35,578 nt of DNA from Chara braunii. Its lineage: Eukaryota; Streptophyta; Charophyceae; Charales; Characeae. The notes beneath the pieces are model-generated. The model saw nothing but the letters and a program-made list of their open reading frames with translations. It had not been told where the DNA came from and did not search any database. The position numbers and the translations under genes are program-made. Where the stretch lies: the NCBI GenBank assembly GCA_003427395.1, contig BFEA01000106.1, forward strand, positions 1,723,493-1,759,070, given 5' to 3'. Below, piece by piece: positions 1 to 10,377 of the stretch. Numbering within the stretch: position 1 is the first letter of the stretch; every line of letters starts with the position of its first letter.

Positions 1-99
1 GCGGAAGGACCCCGCCTTCAGAAAAAAAAATAAAAAATTCTCGGGTGTTTTTCGGCCCGCCCGGTTTGCCCGGGCGGCCCCCCCGGGCACGCCCGGCTG

Positions 100-245
100 G
101 GCGCCGTCCTCACCCAGATTTTGACAGCATTTGGCCTCTCGTGAATTGTTAGGCCCACCTTCACTTAGGGTGGGCACACTTGCATCAGGGCCCCTTAGGC
201 CTGCCGAGGAGCCTTCTCCTCGCAGTATCATCAGCAGGATTGGAA
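100..245 (+). repeat. Hairpin-bearing dispersed repeat, copy 1
   Basis: This stretch aligns by eye with 30190-30315 and, on the other strand, with 31560-31680. The core is a hairpin with loop TTCACTTA and stem GCCCACC/GGTGGGC at about 150-173. A second hairpin follows about 50 bases later, GAGGAG-CCTT-CTCCTC near 218-233. Copy 2 keeps both hairpins with different paired bases. No coding frame is recognisable. It is probably one end of a non-coding repeat. A GC-rich fold-back (CGCCCGG/CCGGGCG) lies just upstream at about 58-76. Confidence 0.5.
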
Positions 246-1902
246 TACTCCCTGGATCCTGAAATCGACTCAATGCAGGAGGCCATTCCCATAGCCTTGC
301 CTCCTTGTACACCTATTACCCCACTCCCTTTCTATCAGAAATCAACGATGTAATATACAGAGAAACGACAAGCCCCGGTGACTGTGACGATGAAAGGCAA
401 CCCATGAAGCCCAAAGCCCAAGTAGTAATAGATGAAACACTCGGACACTGAAGAACGAGAGCAGGCGACAGACTGAATCAATTGCAGCCGCAGATCTCGC
501 ATGCCCCTTGAAGATGCCATTGTCGGGCACAAGCAAGCAAACACACAGGAAACCATCACAGGCAACAAACAACACAAACAGACAGAGGAAACACACGCCC
601 GCTACGAAGACGAAGCCGATGAAGGTGTGTAGGCGCCGCCTACTCTGCCGTCAACGAAACAGTTCCGTGGAGGGAGAACCCAGGCTGGCACGACACCGAA
701 GCTCCTTACATCCACCGAGAATCCCCTCGAAAGCGAGCGCAGAGCACACAGCACATCCTAGGGAAACACTGCTACCTTGAGGTGGCAGAGTGCAGATATC
801 TGTCAAGAATCCGGTCTAAGGTGAGAATCGGCAACTGCAGGAGATCCAGGCCAATGACTGTGGGTCAATCTGGGCCGTCATATCTGAGAGACCAGAGGCT
901 GGTTAACCTCGAGTCAACACTGTAAGTTGACCCAGCCCCTGCTGACCGACATTCAGTCTTGCACTTGCTGCTCGACGCTGGCTGGATGCTGGCTCGACGC
1001 TAGCTCTATGCTGGCTGGACGCTGGCTTGATGTTGGACGACGATGCGAGACTGCTACTGCGCTGGCGCCATCTTCTGCCTTCGGCGCCAGCTCTCTTCTT
1101 GATTATTGCTGGTGTGGCTCTTGCCACACTGTATACGACATTGATGTGGTATTGGCGAGGAGGAGGAGGATTAGGGCTGTGAGATTCGTCGAGTGAAGAA
1201 AGGAGAGCTTACCTGTTCACGATCGTGTCGACACTGCGCTCTGCTGTTGTCTTGAGAAGGAGTCTGCGCCGCGTGCGCCGTATTGAGATCTGTTCGATGT
1301 CAGTGTGTGTCAGAGGAAACTGTCTGGTGACGTGGTGAGTAGGAGATGCCCGGAGGAGGAGTGGGCCAAGAGGGAGATCTATCTGCTGAAGCTCATGGTT
1401 ACTTTCTTTCTCAGTCTATTCTCTGTCTCATCACTGTCTTCTCTGGTTTCTTGATGTTGGACTCTTGATTACTTGTACAATTGGAGACATCGAAACTGCG
1501 CTGAGACATTCTGTACTTCGACATTGTTGAGCTTTCCTCCGACTGGGTTCATTGCAATGCATGCGTGCGCGCGCAAAGTCGAGCGTCAACATCGCTGCAC
1601 GAAAACGAGAGATCATGCACGTCTCTCATTGAATTGGATTGGTATAACGCACGTTCCCTGCACGATGTAAGAGTACCCAACCCTCTGCCCATTCCCGGTA
1701 GCTCCTAGGAACCCAAAACCTCAATGGCCGACTGAAGGAACACCGTACGATTACCCACTACAAAAATCACGAAGCTGAAAGAGAAAACATGCCGCTACAC
1801 AGCACCCGACTGAAGCAGTTCCCAGTTTCATCAGCCTGGAGCGTACTTGGCAACTTGCCCAAAAAATGAGAGACCAGCAAAAAAAATGAAACAGCACAGA
1901 GC
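246..1902. other. Anonymous DNA, no gene recognised
   Basis: I see no protein family, RNA gene or splice-consistent exon here. Open frames on both strands are short and of biased composition. The only clear structure is the 11-bp minisatellite at 970-1035. The last 18 bases before 1921 are the left target-site duplication of LINE-1, so this segment is the left flank into which that LINE inserted. Confidence 0.5.
970..1035. repeat. 11-bp minisatellite, 6 units
   Basis: Six successive 11-base units follow the pattern GCTsGAyGCTg, for example GCTCGACGCTG, GCTGGATGCTG and GCTTGATGTTG. Units differ mainly by C/T or G/A changes. No coding role is seen. Confidence 0.85.
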
Positions 1903-1920
1903 AGAAGACCCGTCACACCA
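1903..1920. repeat. Left 18-bp target-site duplication of LINE-1
   Basis: AGAAGACCCGTCACACCA here is identical to 3933-3950. The two copies exactly bracket the LINE sequence and its A-rich tail. This is the signature of target-primed reverse transcription and fixes both ends of the insertion. Confidence 0.88.
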
Positions 1921-2697
1921 GTCAAACTGGGGTATAGACTGTCTCTGAAAACCAAGAACCCAGACCCTATCATCAAAAACAGATGGCGGAACCCATTGGG
2001 GCAAGAAGCAGACAAACTCACACAAATCCAATGGAAAAAATTCAAGCTGATCAGGCCAATTAAGATCAGAAGTCTGCAATGGCTAATCGCCTATGCAGCA
2101 CTACCAGTGAATCAATGGCTACACACTAGACGAAAGGTCTCAGATCCTAACAGTTCGGAAATATGCACAGTTTGCTCGGAAGGTGAAGTTGAAGATATAG
2201 TCCACTGCCTAGTGCACTGCAGAGAGGCGACAGAATACTGGGCGAGAGCCTCGACACTCTGGGACTCACTCTTCCCAACCCCCTTCCCTAAGCAACCCAT
2301 CCAACTTCTCCTCTTGACTAACATCCCTGATCAGCTCAGAAAGGCAGAAAAGATCTGGTTTGGTCTCATCAGGAAGGTGACGCTATGGGTCATATGGAAA
2401 GAGAGATGCAGCAGAACAATTGAAAGACAGTCCAACCCACGGGAGAAGGTTTGGGTGGAAACCAGAACGGTGATACAAGCCGAGATCCTGTGCAGATGGC
2501 GGAAGACCAAGCAATCATGGACAGAAGATGAGGAACAGCGAAAGAAGGAGAGATTGAGGTTTAACAAGAACTGGCTGATAGATGGCAAGATTGCAGAGAT
2601 ACGTGAAGATCGTATCTGCTGGAGAGAGTGGCGTAACTCAGTGGCAGAAAGAGGCTTCCAACAGCAGACAACTACTGGTGGGCTAATGACTTCTTGA
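1921..2697 (+). pseudogene. LINE-1 ORF2 C-terminal fragment with RT zinc-binding domain
   Basis: The frame is open from the insertion point to the stop at 2695-2697, about 258 codons. It holds the region C-terminal to the reverse transcriptase. The zinc-finger core of the zf-RVT family is clear: CTVC, then HC and C (CxxC...HCxxxC) followed by EATEYW, about 80-105 codons in. Upstream is the conserved block RSLQWLIAYAALPVNQWL; downstream is a basic, helical tail (IWKERCSRTIE). In plant LINEs this domain follows the RT and is thought to bind nucleic acid. The start is set by 5' truncation, so there is no native start codon. The protein is about 80% alike by eye to the same part of LINE-2. It cannot act alone because endonuclease and RT are missing. 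Confidence 0.85.
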
Positions 2698-3206
2698 GAA
2701 CCAACTGAAGAATGACGATGCATCGAAGGTTGAGGACTCAGGGATGAAGCGGTATCCAAAAGGAGAAAGGGTATTCGGGGGACAGGAGACAGGATTGGTC
2801 ACGAGCAGGCTGGCTAAGCTCTTAAGACAGCTGGAAAAAGTGAACATACCCACTCTAGGAGAAATGCTATCCAAGCGGCAAAATTTAAGGCAGACGCTCC
2901 ACGAAGACGGGAAACAGCGGAATAGTGGCGGAATTAAAACACGACCGGGTTACCGGATCTGAAGGGAGAGCGGGGTTCGAAGTACCACTGATGAGGATTT
3001 AGGGCTTAAGGGCAAAAAATGATTTCTATAAGGGAGGTTAAGGTGGGGCAGAGGATTGTGGACTTCTCGGGTAGTCTTGACAACATGGGATATAAAGACC
3101 AGCGGGGTCAGGGAGTGTTCTCTTTCTAGGCATCATAGACTTATCTGGCAGATCGGGTTACCGGATCTGAGAGGGAAAAAAAAAAGAAAAAAAGAAAAAA
3201 GGGTAA
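2698..3206 (+). other. LINE-1 first 3' UTR and internal A-rich tract
   Basis: Non-coding LINE sequence. The hairpin motif recurs twice: near 2943-2960 (ACCGGGTTACCGGATC) and at 3150-3168, AGATCGGGTTACCGGATCT, preceded by CTTTCTAGG and followed by CTGAGAGG. An A-rich tract mixed with G closes this segment at 3176-3206. A telomere-like TTTAGGG occurs near 2998. Confidence 0.7.
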
Positions 3207-3207
3207 C

Positions 3208-3496
3208 ATTATGGGCCATATGGATGGAAAGATGCAGCAGAACGATTGAACGACTGTCCAACCCACGCGAGAAAGTTTGGGTGGAGACGGATATAATGAT
3301 ACAAGCCGGAGCAACGAAAGAAGGAGAGATGGACCTTCAGCAAGAACTGGTGGATAAACAGCAAGATTGCGGAGTTACGAGAACCGTATTGGCTGGAAAG
3401 ACAGGTATAACCCAACCCCAGGAAGGACTCACCAGCAACAGACAACTGCGGGTGGACAAGACATTCCATGATCAGACATCCACGAGGGGTGGATAA
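3208..3496 (+). pseudogene. Second LINE fragment inside LINE-1 (ORF2 C-terminal tail)
   Basis: This repeats the sequence found at 2376-2690. It begins at the codons for VTLWAIWMERCSRTIE, equal to VTLWVIWKERCSRTIE at 2376. About 50 bases corresponding to 2480-2535 are missing, and the reading frame drifts afterwards. It lacks the zinc finger, so it is a shorter 3' fragment than the segment before it. It sits directly after an A-rich tract, so it was either a second insertion into that tract or a template jump. Confidence 0.75.
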
Positions 3497-3654
3497 GATG
3501 GAAGTAAGGGTGTCATAGAGCAGGATAGTAGTCGAGGGTTTAGGGATTAAGGGCTTAAGGGATTTTCAGAGAGGGTAGAGAAATTTCGGGCAGGGGACAG
3601 GGTGGCTCTCGGGTAAGGATGGTTAAAAGGAAGTACAAGGGACAGACAAGACAA

Positions 3655-3932
3655 CCGGGCAAACTCTTTCTAGGAATTTAGAACTATCTGACGGGCCTAG
3701 CCACCAGGTCTGAAAGGAGAGAGGGTGTCATGGCAAGCTGACAGTCAATCCTCCGTCAAGACGGAGTAATCAATGCTGCTCAGGGGTCCTTCGGCCAGAC
3801 GGAAGGAAGCGTGAGTGTGTCTTAATTGTTGTGTATAATTCCAACTTGCCGGTGGAATAGGAACCGGACTGATGCTCCCCAGAATAGAAGGAGCCTTTGT
3901 TTGGGGGAAAAAAAAGAAAAAGAAAAAGAAAA
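3655..3932 (+). other. LINE-1 terminal 3' UTR with successive hairpins
   Basis: This block is shared with LINE-2 (8405-8688) and LINE-3 (28570-28861). Visible hairpins in order: 3693-3711 (GGGCCTAG...AGGTCT), 3751-3766 (CTCCGTCAAGACGGAG), 3787-3807 (TCCTTC...GAAGGA), 3849-3867 (CCGGTGGAATAGGAACCGG) and 3874-3893 (GCTCC...GGAGC), then the A-rich tail. Paired bases change together between copies. The block is likely the RNA feature bound by the LINE reverse transcriptase; that role is inferred. Confidence 0.75.
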
Positions 3933-3950
3933 AGAAGACCCGTCACACCA
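3933..3950. repeat. Right 18-bp target-site duplication of LINE-1
   Basis: Exact copy of 1903-1920. The first A may belong to the A-rich tail, so the duplication is 17-18 bases. Confidence 0.88.
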
Positions 3951-4041
3951 CAACACACCAAGCCTCGAGTTCTGCCCCCCTAAAACAAAAAGACCCGATA
4001 AAGGGTCTGTTCGACCAATCAGGCCGAACCACCAAAAAGAA

Positions 4042-5240
4042 CTATCGTACATTCATACGGGAGATGATCAGCCCGTCGGGGGAATCTGTGTTCACCGCAA
4101 ACCTGTGAACCACCATCGGCAGATTTGGCACCAGCTTCGGCGGATACTTCCTAATCGATAGTCCCATTCTAATTGTCAGGAAAGCTTGCATCCTTTCGAA
4201 GTAATGGGATGCCCAACGATGGTTCCGATATAGCGTGCTCAATATCGTCCCAATTTTAGCCTGCTTAGAACCATAGGATTCAAAGTCTTGAAAGGAACCG
4301 AGCCTCAAAACTCTCGATTCCCAGACAGACCCCGAGTTGTTTTACCAGAGCCATGGTTCTGACCGAGACCCTCGGACTTCTGCAGATGCACCCCAGCAAA
4401 CCTCCAATCTTCTAGACCCTCGTCCGTCCTTTCCAGTCTCAAAGTGCTATCATAGCATCTAGAGATGAGATCCAGAATGCCTTCAGCCCTATGATAACCA
4501 CGGGGTTCAATTACTGCGATGAAAAAGGTGCAGTCGTCCACAATCCTAAGACCAAGAACCAGGCGTCTGTCATTCCCCAGGGTTTCCGAAAAAAAATGAT
4601 GTTCAGCCCAAGCACAAAGAATGCAATCCGAAGAGCAACTTGTGAAGTTACCCATAGGAACTCCCTGCCGGAGAATACAACTACCAGACCATATGAAGGT
4701 GAACTCAAGATGAAAAACAACCATATCCCGAATCGTGCCCAAGCTCGCGAAGATACAACATTCCCTTTTTTATCTGAAAGACAGGAAGTCCTGTTTCCGT
4801 TTTGAAACAGAAACACCCTCATGCCCTCTCTGAAGATAGAATGCCAGAAGCCAATCAATTGATAAAATTTGATTTCATAATATCAGAATGGGGCAAGGAT
4901 ACAAACATATCCTTGACATCGAACGAAGCAGACTTCAAATCCCTGTGCTCACCCATCCTCATCAATGAAGCATCCATTCTGTACAGACCATCAGCAGCCA
5001 GACAGCCCATCACTTCAGATCAAAGTTGGTAGCCCGTGGCAAATCAAACAACAGACAATTTAAAGCTTTTGCGCCCCGTGAACACGCTAACCTAGTGGGC
5101 TCTGCACAGGTTGGAGATATCGGTCTCCACTTGGCCAAGTCCTTATGTTTGGGCAGAATGAATGCTTTCCCAAACTTCCCATTGCCATTCGAAGATCCCA
5201 GCTTTCCCAACTTCAATTGTCGAAAGGAATCGGTCATCAG
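4042..5240 (-). pseudogene. Reverse transcriptase-like remnant, unclassified lineage
   Basis: Read on the minus strand, three blocks line up with RT motifs. ILPKHKDLAKWRPISPTCAEP (codons near 5156-5095) has the K...RPI signature of the fingers. RQGVPMGNFTSC (about 4670-4635) has the QGxPMG signature of motif B. LRIVDDCTFF (about 4550-4521) has the xxDD catalytic pair of motif C. Spacing is about 160 residues from fingers to motif B and about 40 from B to C, as in true RTs. A thumb-like block (KIGTILSTLYRNHRWASHYF) follows near 4250-4190. Several frameshifts and stops show it is dead. PMG in place of PQG separates it from typical LINE and group II intron RTs. I can assign the function, reverse transcription, but not the family. 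Penelope-like is a possibility, not shown. Confidence 0.6.
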
Positions 5241-5460
5241 GCCCAGGATGACCTTTTCAGGTCGAGGCTCACAAGTAATTTGAAATAAACGAAAAATTCC
5301 AATTGAATGTAAGCTTTTGGTAATCGTTATACAGCAAGGGGCAAATAATGAGTGTATCAGTGATGTTGCAATCGATTGTCACACAAGTAAAGCGTTTCAA
5401 TCTGTCCCACCCTTGTAGCATGCTGGGATCAACCGCCAGACCGCAAGAGATTCCCGACTC

Positions 5461-5812
5461 TCAGCAATCCAGAAGATCCTGCTTAGTGTTCTGAAACGAC
5501 AAACGAGTTGGCTTACACACCGGGACCAGCTGAGTCCCCAATTCAACCAAACTCATGTTCCCCACCGCCACCAGGATATTCCTGGAATAAGAAAATCCCT
5601 GGTATTCCAAGTATATCACCGATGCTCGTCCTAACATGCAAACCGAATCTATTCCAATCATACTGACAATCGAAACAAGCACATGTCGTCTTTGGCTCCC
5701 TTGCCGGCTGTCTATGATTGTGAATATAATCCCCAACTGTCAGATTTTTCTTCCAAACAAAATGTGTTTGATGAAACAGAAAGTTGTGGACAGACTCAGG
5801 GAAAGCAGACAC
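5461..5812 (-). pseudogene. N-terminal domain remnant of the unusual RT element
   Basis: Minus-strand frames upstream of the RT motifs include LTVGDYIHNHRQPAREPK followed by a close cysteine pair (CACFDC) and then GLHVRTSIGDI. The cysteine cluster could be a small zinc-binding site. Two overlapping frames share this stretch through a frameshift. Position directly upstream of the fingers motif on the same strand argues it belongs to the same protein. I do not recognise the domain. Confidence 0.35.
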
Positions 5813-6286
5813 CCCTACGATCCTTACTGTCAGTGAATGTATCTCGCCCTTACCGCAATTCGTTTCTGAATATCAAAGCCTATCCTCCTTCGTGATGGCC
5901 TCGCCCCGGATCTCTTACCCCTCCTAGTTTCCTTCCGAGAAAACTCTCAAGTGGCCAGAAACCAACGCATAAGTGTCTGCATACACCGTGTGGGAAGATC
6001 CCGCCGTCGCCATGGTTGATGTAATAATAACCTCAGCTCACCTTTACAAATAGATCTGCCAGTGGGCGTGAATACATAGGACTCAAAACAAATGATCCAC
6101 CACACTCAAATTGCTTTTTTCCTTCCTTCAGACAAAACTTCCCATCATGCCCCGACATGTACGAAGTCCCAAACTTTCTTCCGATCACCGACCATTTAAA
6201 AGGGCCTTTACCCGTTCAGACCCTGAATGACGAACACAGCATAATGGGGCCCACTCGGCCAGAGCTCAATTCGTGAAAAGCAGATC

Positions 6287-6296
6287 AAAAGACATG
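6287..6296. repeat. Left target-site duplication of LINE-2
   Basis: AAAAGACATG is repeated at 8689-8698 directly after the A-rich tail. LINE homology begins immediately downstream, so the 10-base match is credible although its A run may be partly tail-derived. Confidence 0.65.
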
Positions 6297-8003
6297 AGCT
6301 CCACTAAGGAGCTGAACAGACGAGCCAGGATTTACCTATGGACAGGAGACCCCAACAAAGACAAGGGCATATCTAAGATAGCCTGGCACTACGTCACAAG
6401 GAGGCCACGAGATGGGGGCCTAGGAATCATTGACCCTGGAACAGAAACGAAAGCTCTGCAAATTAAATGGATCATCAAACTGCTGATGAATCCGGACAGC
6501 GCCTGGAATAAGTTGGCACTGGATAGTATCAGATCGGTAGCACCAGTTCCCTCCCCGAACGATATGTCAGGCCTGTTTTGGGTAATGAACAAAGAATGGG
6601 TGATATCTACAGGACGGAGGAATCGGACGAGGAATAACAGACCCGAAGACCATCGGCCGCCTACCCCCCACTGGCCGGCACTGCTTCGATCGTGGAGGAA
6701 AATAATCCCCAACAAGATAAACAAACCTAAATTTAAAGATGAAGTACTAAGACAATCGCTCTTCGGGAATGAATGGCTAACAAACGAGGCCAACAACCCA
6801 CTTTTCCTAGAACAGAGGTGGCTATCTTGGATCAAGAACGGTATCTGGAAAGTAGACCACTTGTGGATGGAGGACAGAAAAGACTGGATAACAGAACAAG
6901 AAGCTAGTGCCCGACTGAAAGGATGCCACAGACGAGAGACCAATCTTCAATACATACTCAGTCGTATTCCTCAGGAGTGCAAAGATATCCTGGTAAAAGA
7001 TGAGTCGTGGAGACTGGGCGAATGGGGTCTTATGATTCAAGACACATCCCCTACTAGAGCCTATCAATTCTCTCACATGCAGCAAGGCTCACACACCAGA
7101 GCCATTTTCCTCTCCTTCCCGGTCTCCTTCACCAATACGGACATGCCAGCTATTTTCAACTGCAATGTAGAAACATCTATACTGGATTCCTTCCTCCTCA
7201 GAAAAGTAAGGGTCCTAGGTACATGGCCAAAGGCAATTTTCAGACCAGACACTGCCATCCGATCCTTGGAGTTCGACCCAGCGGAGTGGGCCTGGAAGCC
7301 AAATACCACCAGCAACTTCAAGTCAAAAATCCCAATCCAGTATTACTCAGTAAAACTTGGGTACAGACTGTCTCTGAAGACCAAAAATCCAGATCCAATC
7401 ATCAAAAACAGATGGCGGAACCTCGTGGGTCAAGAAGCAGACAAAATTACACGAATCCATTGGGAAAAATTCAAACGTATCAGACCAATCAATATTAGAA
7501 GTTTGCAATGGCTGATTGTATACGCAGCCCTGCCGGTGAACCAATGACTGCACATTAGACGGAAAACCACAGACCCAGACAGCTCGGAATTATGTACAGT
7601 CTGTTCTGAAGGCTCGGTAGAAGACGTAGTCCACTGCCTAGTGCTCTGTAAAGAGGCGACCGAATACTGGGTGAGAGCTTCTTCACTCTGGGATTCCCTC
7701 TTCACATCTCCCTTCCCCAAACAACCCATTCAACTGCTCCTCTTGACTAACATCCCTGATCAGGGTCGGAAGGCTGAGAGGATCTGGTTTGAACTCATCA
7801 GGAAAATGACCCTATGGGTCATATGGAAGGAGAGATGCAGTCGAACAATTGAAGGACGGTCCAACCCACGGGAGAAAGTGTGGATAGAAACCAAAACAAT
7901 GATTCAAACCGAGATCCTTTGCAGATGGCGGAAGATCAAACGAGCCTGGACAGAAGACGAAGAACAGCGGAACAAGGAGAGGCAGAGATTCTATAGGATT
8001 TAG
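6297..8003 (+). pseudogene. LINE-2 ORF2 C-terminal half, one nonsense codon
   Basis: One frame runs from the truncation point to the stop at 8001-8003, about 568 codons, broken only by TGA at 7545-7547. LINE-1 has TGG (W) at that position, so a single G-to-A change explains the break. In order it has the post-RT segment (WHYVTRRPRDGGLGIIDPG, typical of plant LINE ORF2 after the RT), a long tryptophan-rich linker, the block RSLQWLIVYAALPVNQ, then after the stop the zf-RVT finger CTVC...HCLVLC...EYW, and a basic tail ending RQRFYRI. No endonuclease or RT catalytic residues are present because of 5' truncation. The otherwise open frame suggests a fairly young insertion. The first ATG (6273) lies in flanking DNA and is not a native start. 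Confidence 0.85.
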
Positions 8004-8404
8004 CTGGTCGATGGCAAGGTTGGAGAATTGTGACAGGACCGGGTATGCTGGAAAGATTGGCACAATTCAATTCCAGAAAGGGGTTCCCAACATCAGACAA
8101 CGCTGGAAGGCTTAACCACATCTTAGGCCNCAANAGGATAAACATAATCCTCAAGCGACCCANGGGGTACAGANAACGTGGAGAAAGGAGAAATAAGTCT
8201 GATANCTCTGGAGCATGAACGGGGATCGCAAAGGATGATCCNANCTCAGAGATCCGGAAGCTNACGAACANCCTGCCAGGGTCCAATTTTGACGATCGGA
8301 TGATAAGAATGCAGGCTGAGGGTGTAGGGTTTAATGATAAACGGTTGACCTTCCAAAGGGGGGCAAAGTGGTGTATGGGGAANGATNAGGTTGGGTAAGG
8401 ACAA

Positions 8405-8688
8405 CAGATGAGATCTTTCTAGGGTCAAATGCATTATCTGACAGACCTGGATTCCGGGTCTGAGAGGAAAGAGAGGGACAAGGCAAGCTGACAGTTAATC
8501 CTCCCGTGGTGGAGCAATCAATGCTGCTCAGGGGTCCTTCGGCCCGACGGAAGGAAGCGTGTGTGATTGGTAATTGATGTAATGTATAATTTGACTTGCC
8601 GGTGGAATAGGAACCGGACTGACGCTCTCCAGAATAGAAGGAGCCAGGACCATAAGGTCCTGTTTAAAAAAAAAAAAAGAAAAAAAAG
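8405..8688 (+). other. LINE-2 3' UTR with successive hairpins and A-rich tail
   Basis: Hairpins in the same order as in LINE-1: 8443-8461 (AGACCTGGATTCCGGGTCT, 8 pairs), 8501-8514 (CTCC...GGAG), 8535-8555 (TCCTTC...GAAGGA), 8599-8617 (CCGGTGGAATAGGAACCGG), 8624-8643 (GCTCT...GGAGC) and a terminal 8646-8661 (AGGACCATAAGGTCCT), then TGTTT and the A tail. The terminal stem is absent from LINE-1 and present in imperfect form in LINE-3. Confidence 0.75.
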
Positions 8689-8698
8689 AAAAGACATG
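8689..8698. repeat. Right target-site duplication of LINE-2
   Basis: Matches 6287-6296 over 10 bases. It directly follows the A-rich tail. Confidence 0.65.
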
Positions 8699-8835
8699 TT
8701 CTCTGGGTCAAAAGTCCCATCTTAACTTTTAAGTGAGGAGTTGTGTCGAAGGTCACAGTCGTGCCCCAGGACGAACAGTTGCAGCATTCAATTGTGAGAG
8801 TCACGTCTGTTCGTCCAGGGGGCTGTGCAAGTCAT

Positions 8836-8891
8836 GTCTGTTCGGGCAGTAAATGTGTCTGTTCGTGCAGTAGATGTGTCTGTTCATAAAG
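8836..8891. repeat. 21-bp tandem repeat
   Basis: GTCTGTTCGGGCAGTAAATGT is followed by GTCTGTTCGTGCAGTAGATGT and a partial third unit GTCTGTTCATAAAG. A degenerate unit precedes at about 8805. Confidence 0.75.
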
Positions 8892-10010
8892 AAGTCAAAG
8901 AGACAAGGTCCCAGTCTAGGTCCAAGTCAAAGAGGGAGTCTAGATGCAGTCTGGAAGTCCGAAATTCAGGCCTACCGCAGCAGCAGCAGACCCTGAGGGA
9001 AAGGTACTGGGACAACATTCTGCAGTGGTCTGGGACTGGGAAAAGATCCAAGGAAGAATGATTCAGACCTCACGAAGGGAGGCCAGCACTACAAGAGACC
9101 AAGCCAGCCTCCCTACACGACAGATCTCCACTGGCATTGATGCGTGGAAGTGCTGAAGCACTTGTGCGCTAGCATGCAGGGAGAATGCACTGGCTGGAAG
9201 CTGCGCAAGCAAGAGAAGAAGAGGCTGGGCGCTAACTGACAGAAGCAGCCATAGCTGCGCCAGCATTATTAGTAGTAGGGTTAGTGGTAGACATCAGTGA
9301 GTAACATTCATAGTAGATTCTCGTAGGTAGGGAGTGAGCATGCAGAATGAGGCAAGGGAACCAAGACAGGGATCTCGTGAGAGAGAGAGAGAGAAGACAG
9401 GTTAAGGAGTTGGATATGGTTGCAATCAGACTCACTCTCATCCACTCTTCGCATGCATGCAAACAGGTGCGCAGCAAACTGGCGACAAGCGCCCACTCAA
9501 AACTCAGAGATATGGTATCCAAGAACACAGTTCAGGTACAAGTTCACTTCAATGGCTATGGCGACTCAGCGCCCACACAACTCCCTGTTCGCACATGCAG
9601 GATCACCCTGGATATCCCACACGCGATACTCTATACGCACACACACACTCACACTGCACACTATCTACAGCTATGGCGGCTATGGACGCAACTACCCTAT
9701 CGCTATGGCTAAGCTCCTTCTCTCTCGCCCACTTCGTCTCCGGGCTCACTGCAGACCACCTCGCACAAGTCACTAATGGCAGCGCTTCTGCATGGCTCAC
9801 GCAGGAATCCATCAATGCCTGGACGCTGCCCTTTGATTTATACTTCTGTAGCTCGCTGGTCTGGCCCTTCCCCATGCCCGTGGTGCACACAGTCCCATGT
9901 GGTACTTGCTTGACTGGACTAGGACTGACTGGGACCGGTACTGCTGACTGCATGGGTTTGCACTGCGAACTCAGTACAGTTGCATTGTCGATGTACCGCG
10001 GTTGGGCTCA

Positions 10011-10042
10011 CCACTTGCCCACTTGCCCACTTGCCCACTTGC
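10011..10042. repeat. 8-bp tandem repeat, 4 units
   Basis: CCACTTGC is repeated four times without error. Confidence 0.85.
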
Positions 10043-10377
10043 CTCTGTCTAAAACGTGAGCAAGTTCGAAAGGCCACTTCTGGGACCTTCCGGAAGGCCG
10101 TGGACTTGGCCTTTCGAGACTGTAGCAGCTACGACCTTGACCCTTCTGGACTGTAGCAGCTACGACTCCTAGACCTGACTAAGACTCCTACCCTACAGGT
10201 CTACAGATCGAACCCCTACTACCTACGGACCCTACGACAGTCTACCAACTGTTACAAACACACAGGTCACGGGTTCAACTCTAGGGGTCGACACAGATAC
10301 TGTACACAGGTAAGGTGGGGACTAGGGATNGANCCCTGGGATCTGCATCGGCTACTGTGAACTGGTGAATACCGTTT

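Larger units (their letters stand above)
1921..3932 (+). mobile_element. LINE-1, 5'-truncated non-LTR retrotransposon with two 3' segments
   Basis: A 2.0-kb LINE 3' fragment lies between exact 18-bp direct repeats and ends in an A-rich tail (about 3905-3936). Inside, an A-rich tract at 3176-3206 is followed by a second, shorter fragment of the same LINE: the bases after 3208 repeat those after about 2376. One target-site duplication therefore encloses two head-to-tail 3' segments. Either a second copy inserted into the A tail of the first, or reverse transcriptase jumped templates during one insertion. The first segment stops its similarity right after a conserved hairpin and lacks the terminal hairpins found at 3751-3893. 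The parent family is that of LINE-2 and, more distantly, LINE-3. Confidence 0.85.
3951..6286 (-). mobile_element. Decayed element with an unusual reverse transcriptase
   Basis: The interval lies between the right duplication of LINE-1 and the left duplication of LINE-2. The minus strand carries scattered frames that read in order as N-terminal domain, RT fingers/palm and thumb, with frameshifts and stops between them. It has no zf-RVT domain, no gypsy-type YLDD and no RNase H or integrase that I can see, so it is neither a relative of the LINEs nor of the gypsy elements here. True ends are unknown. The stretch 5836-6286 shows no recognisable protein. Confidence 0.5.
6297..8688 (+). mobile_element. 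LINE-2, 5'-truncated non-LTR retrotransposon
   Basis: This 2.4-kb insertion starts within the ORF2 region just C-terminal to the RT catalytic motifs (ELNRRARIYLW, matching LNKLMRVAAAYLW in LINE-3). It runs through the zinc-finger tail and 3' UTR to a mixed A/G tail at 8665-8690, and is flanked by a 10-base direct repeat. It shares the last 2 kb with LINE-1, more closely than with LINE-3. A run of isolated N bases at 8130-8390 marks poor sequence. Confidence 0.85.
8699..10377. other. Anonymous DNA, right flank of LINE-2 up to gypsy-1
   Basis: No protein family or RNA gene is recognisable. Contents: a 21-bp tandem repeat (8836-8891), a short (CA)n run near 9640-9652, an 8-bp tandem repeat at 10011-10042, and near 10120-10170 two copies of a unit containing CTGTAGCAGCTACGAC (self-complementary GTAG/CTAC). 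The part nearest 10378 is probably the 3' LTR of gypsy-1, but no second LTR copy is present to prove it. Confidence 0.45.

Noticed and set aside
9457-10059. A 200-codon plus-strand frame
   Set aside because: No domain, overlaps CA-rich and 8-bp repeats, and lies where the gypsy-1 LTR is expected.
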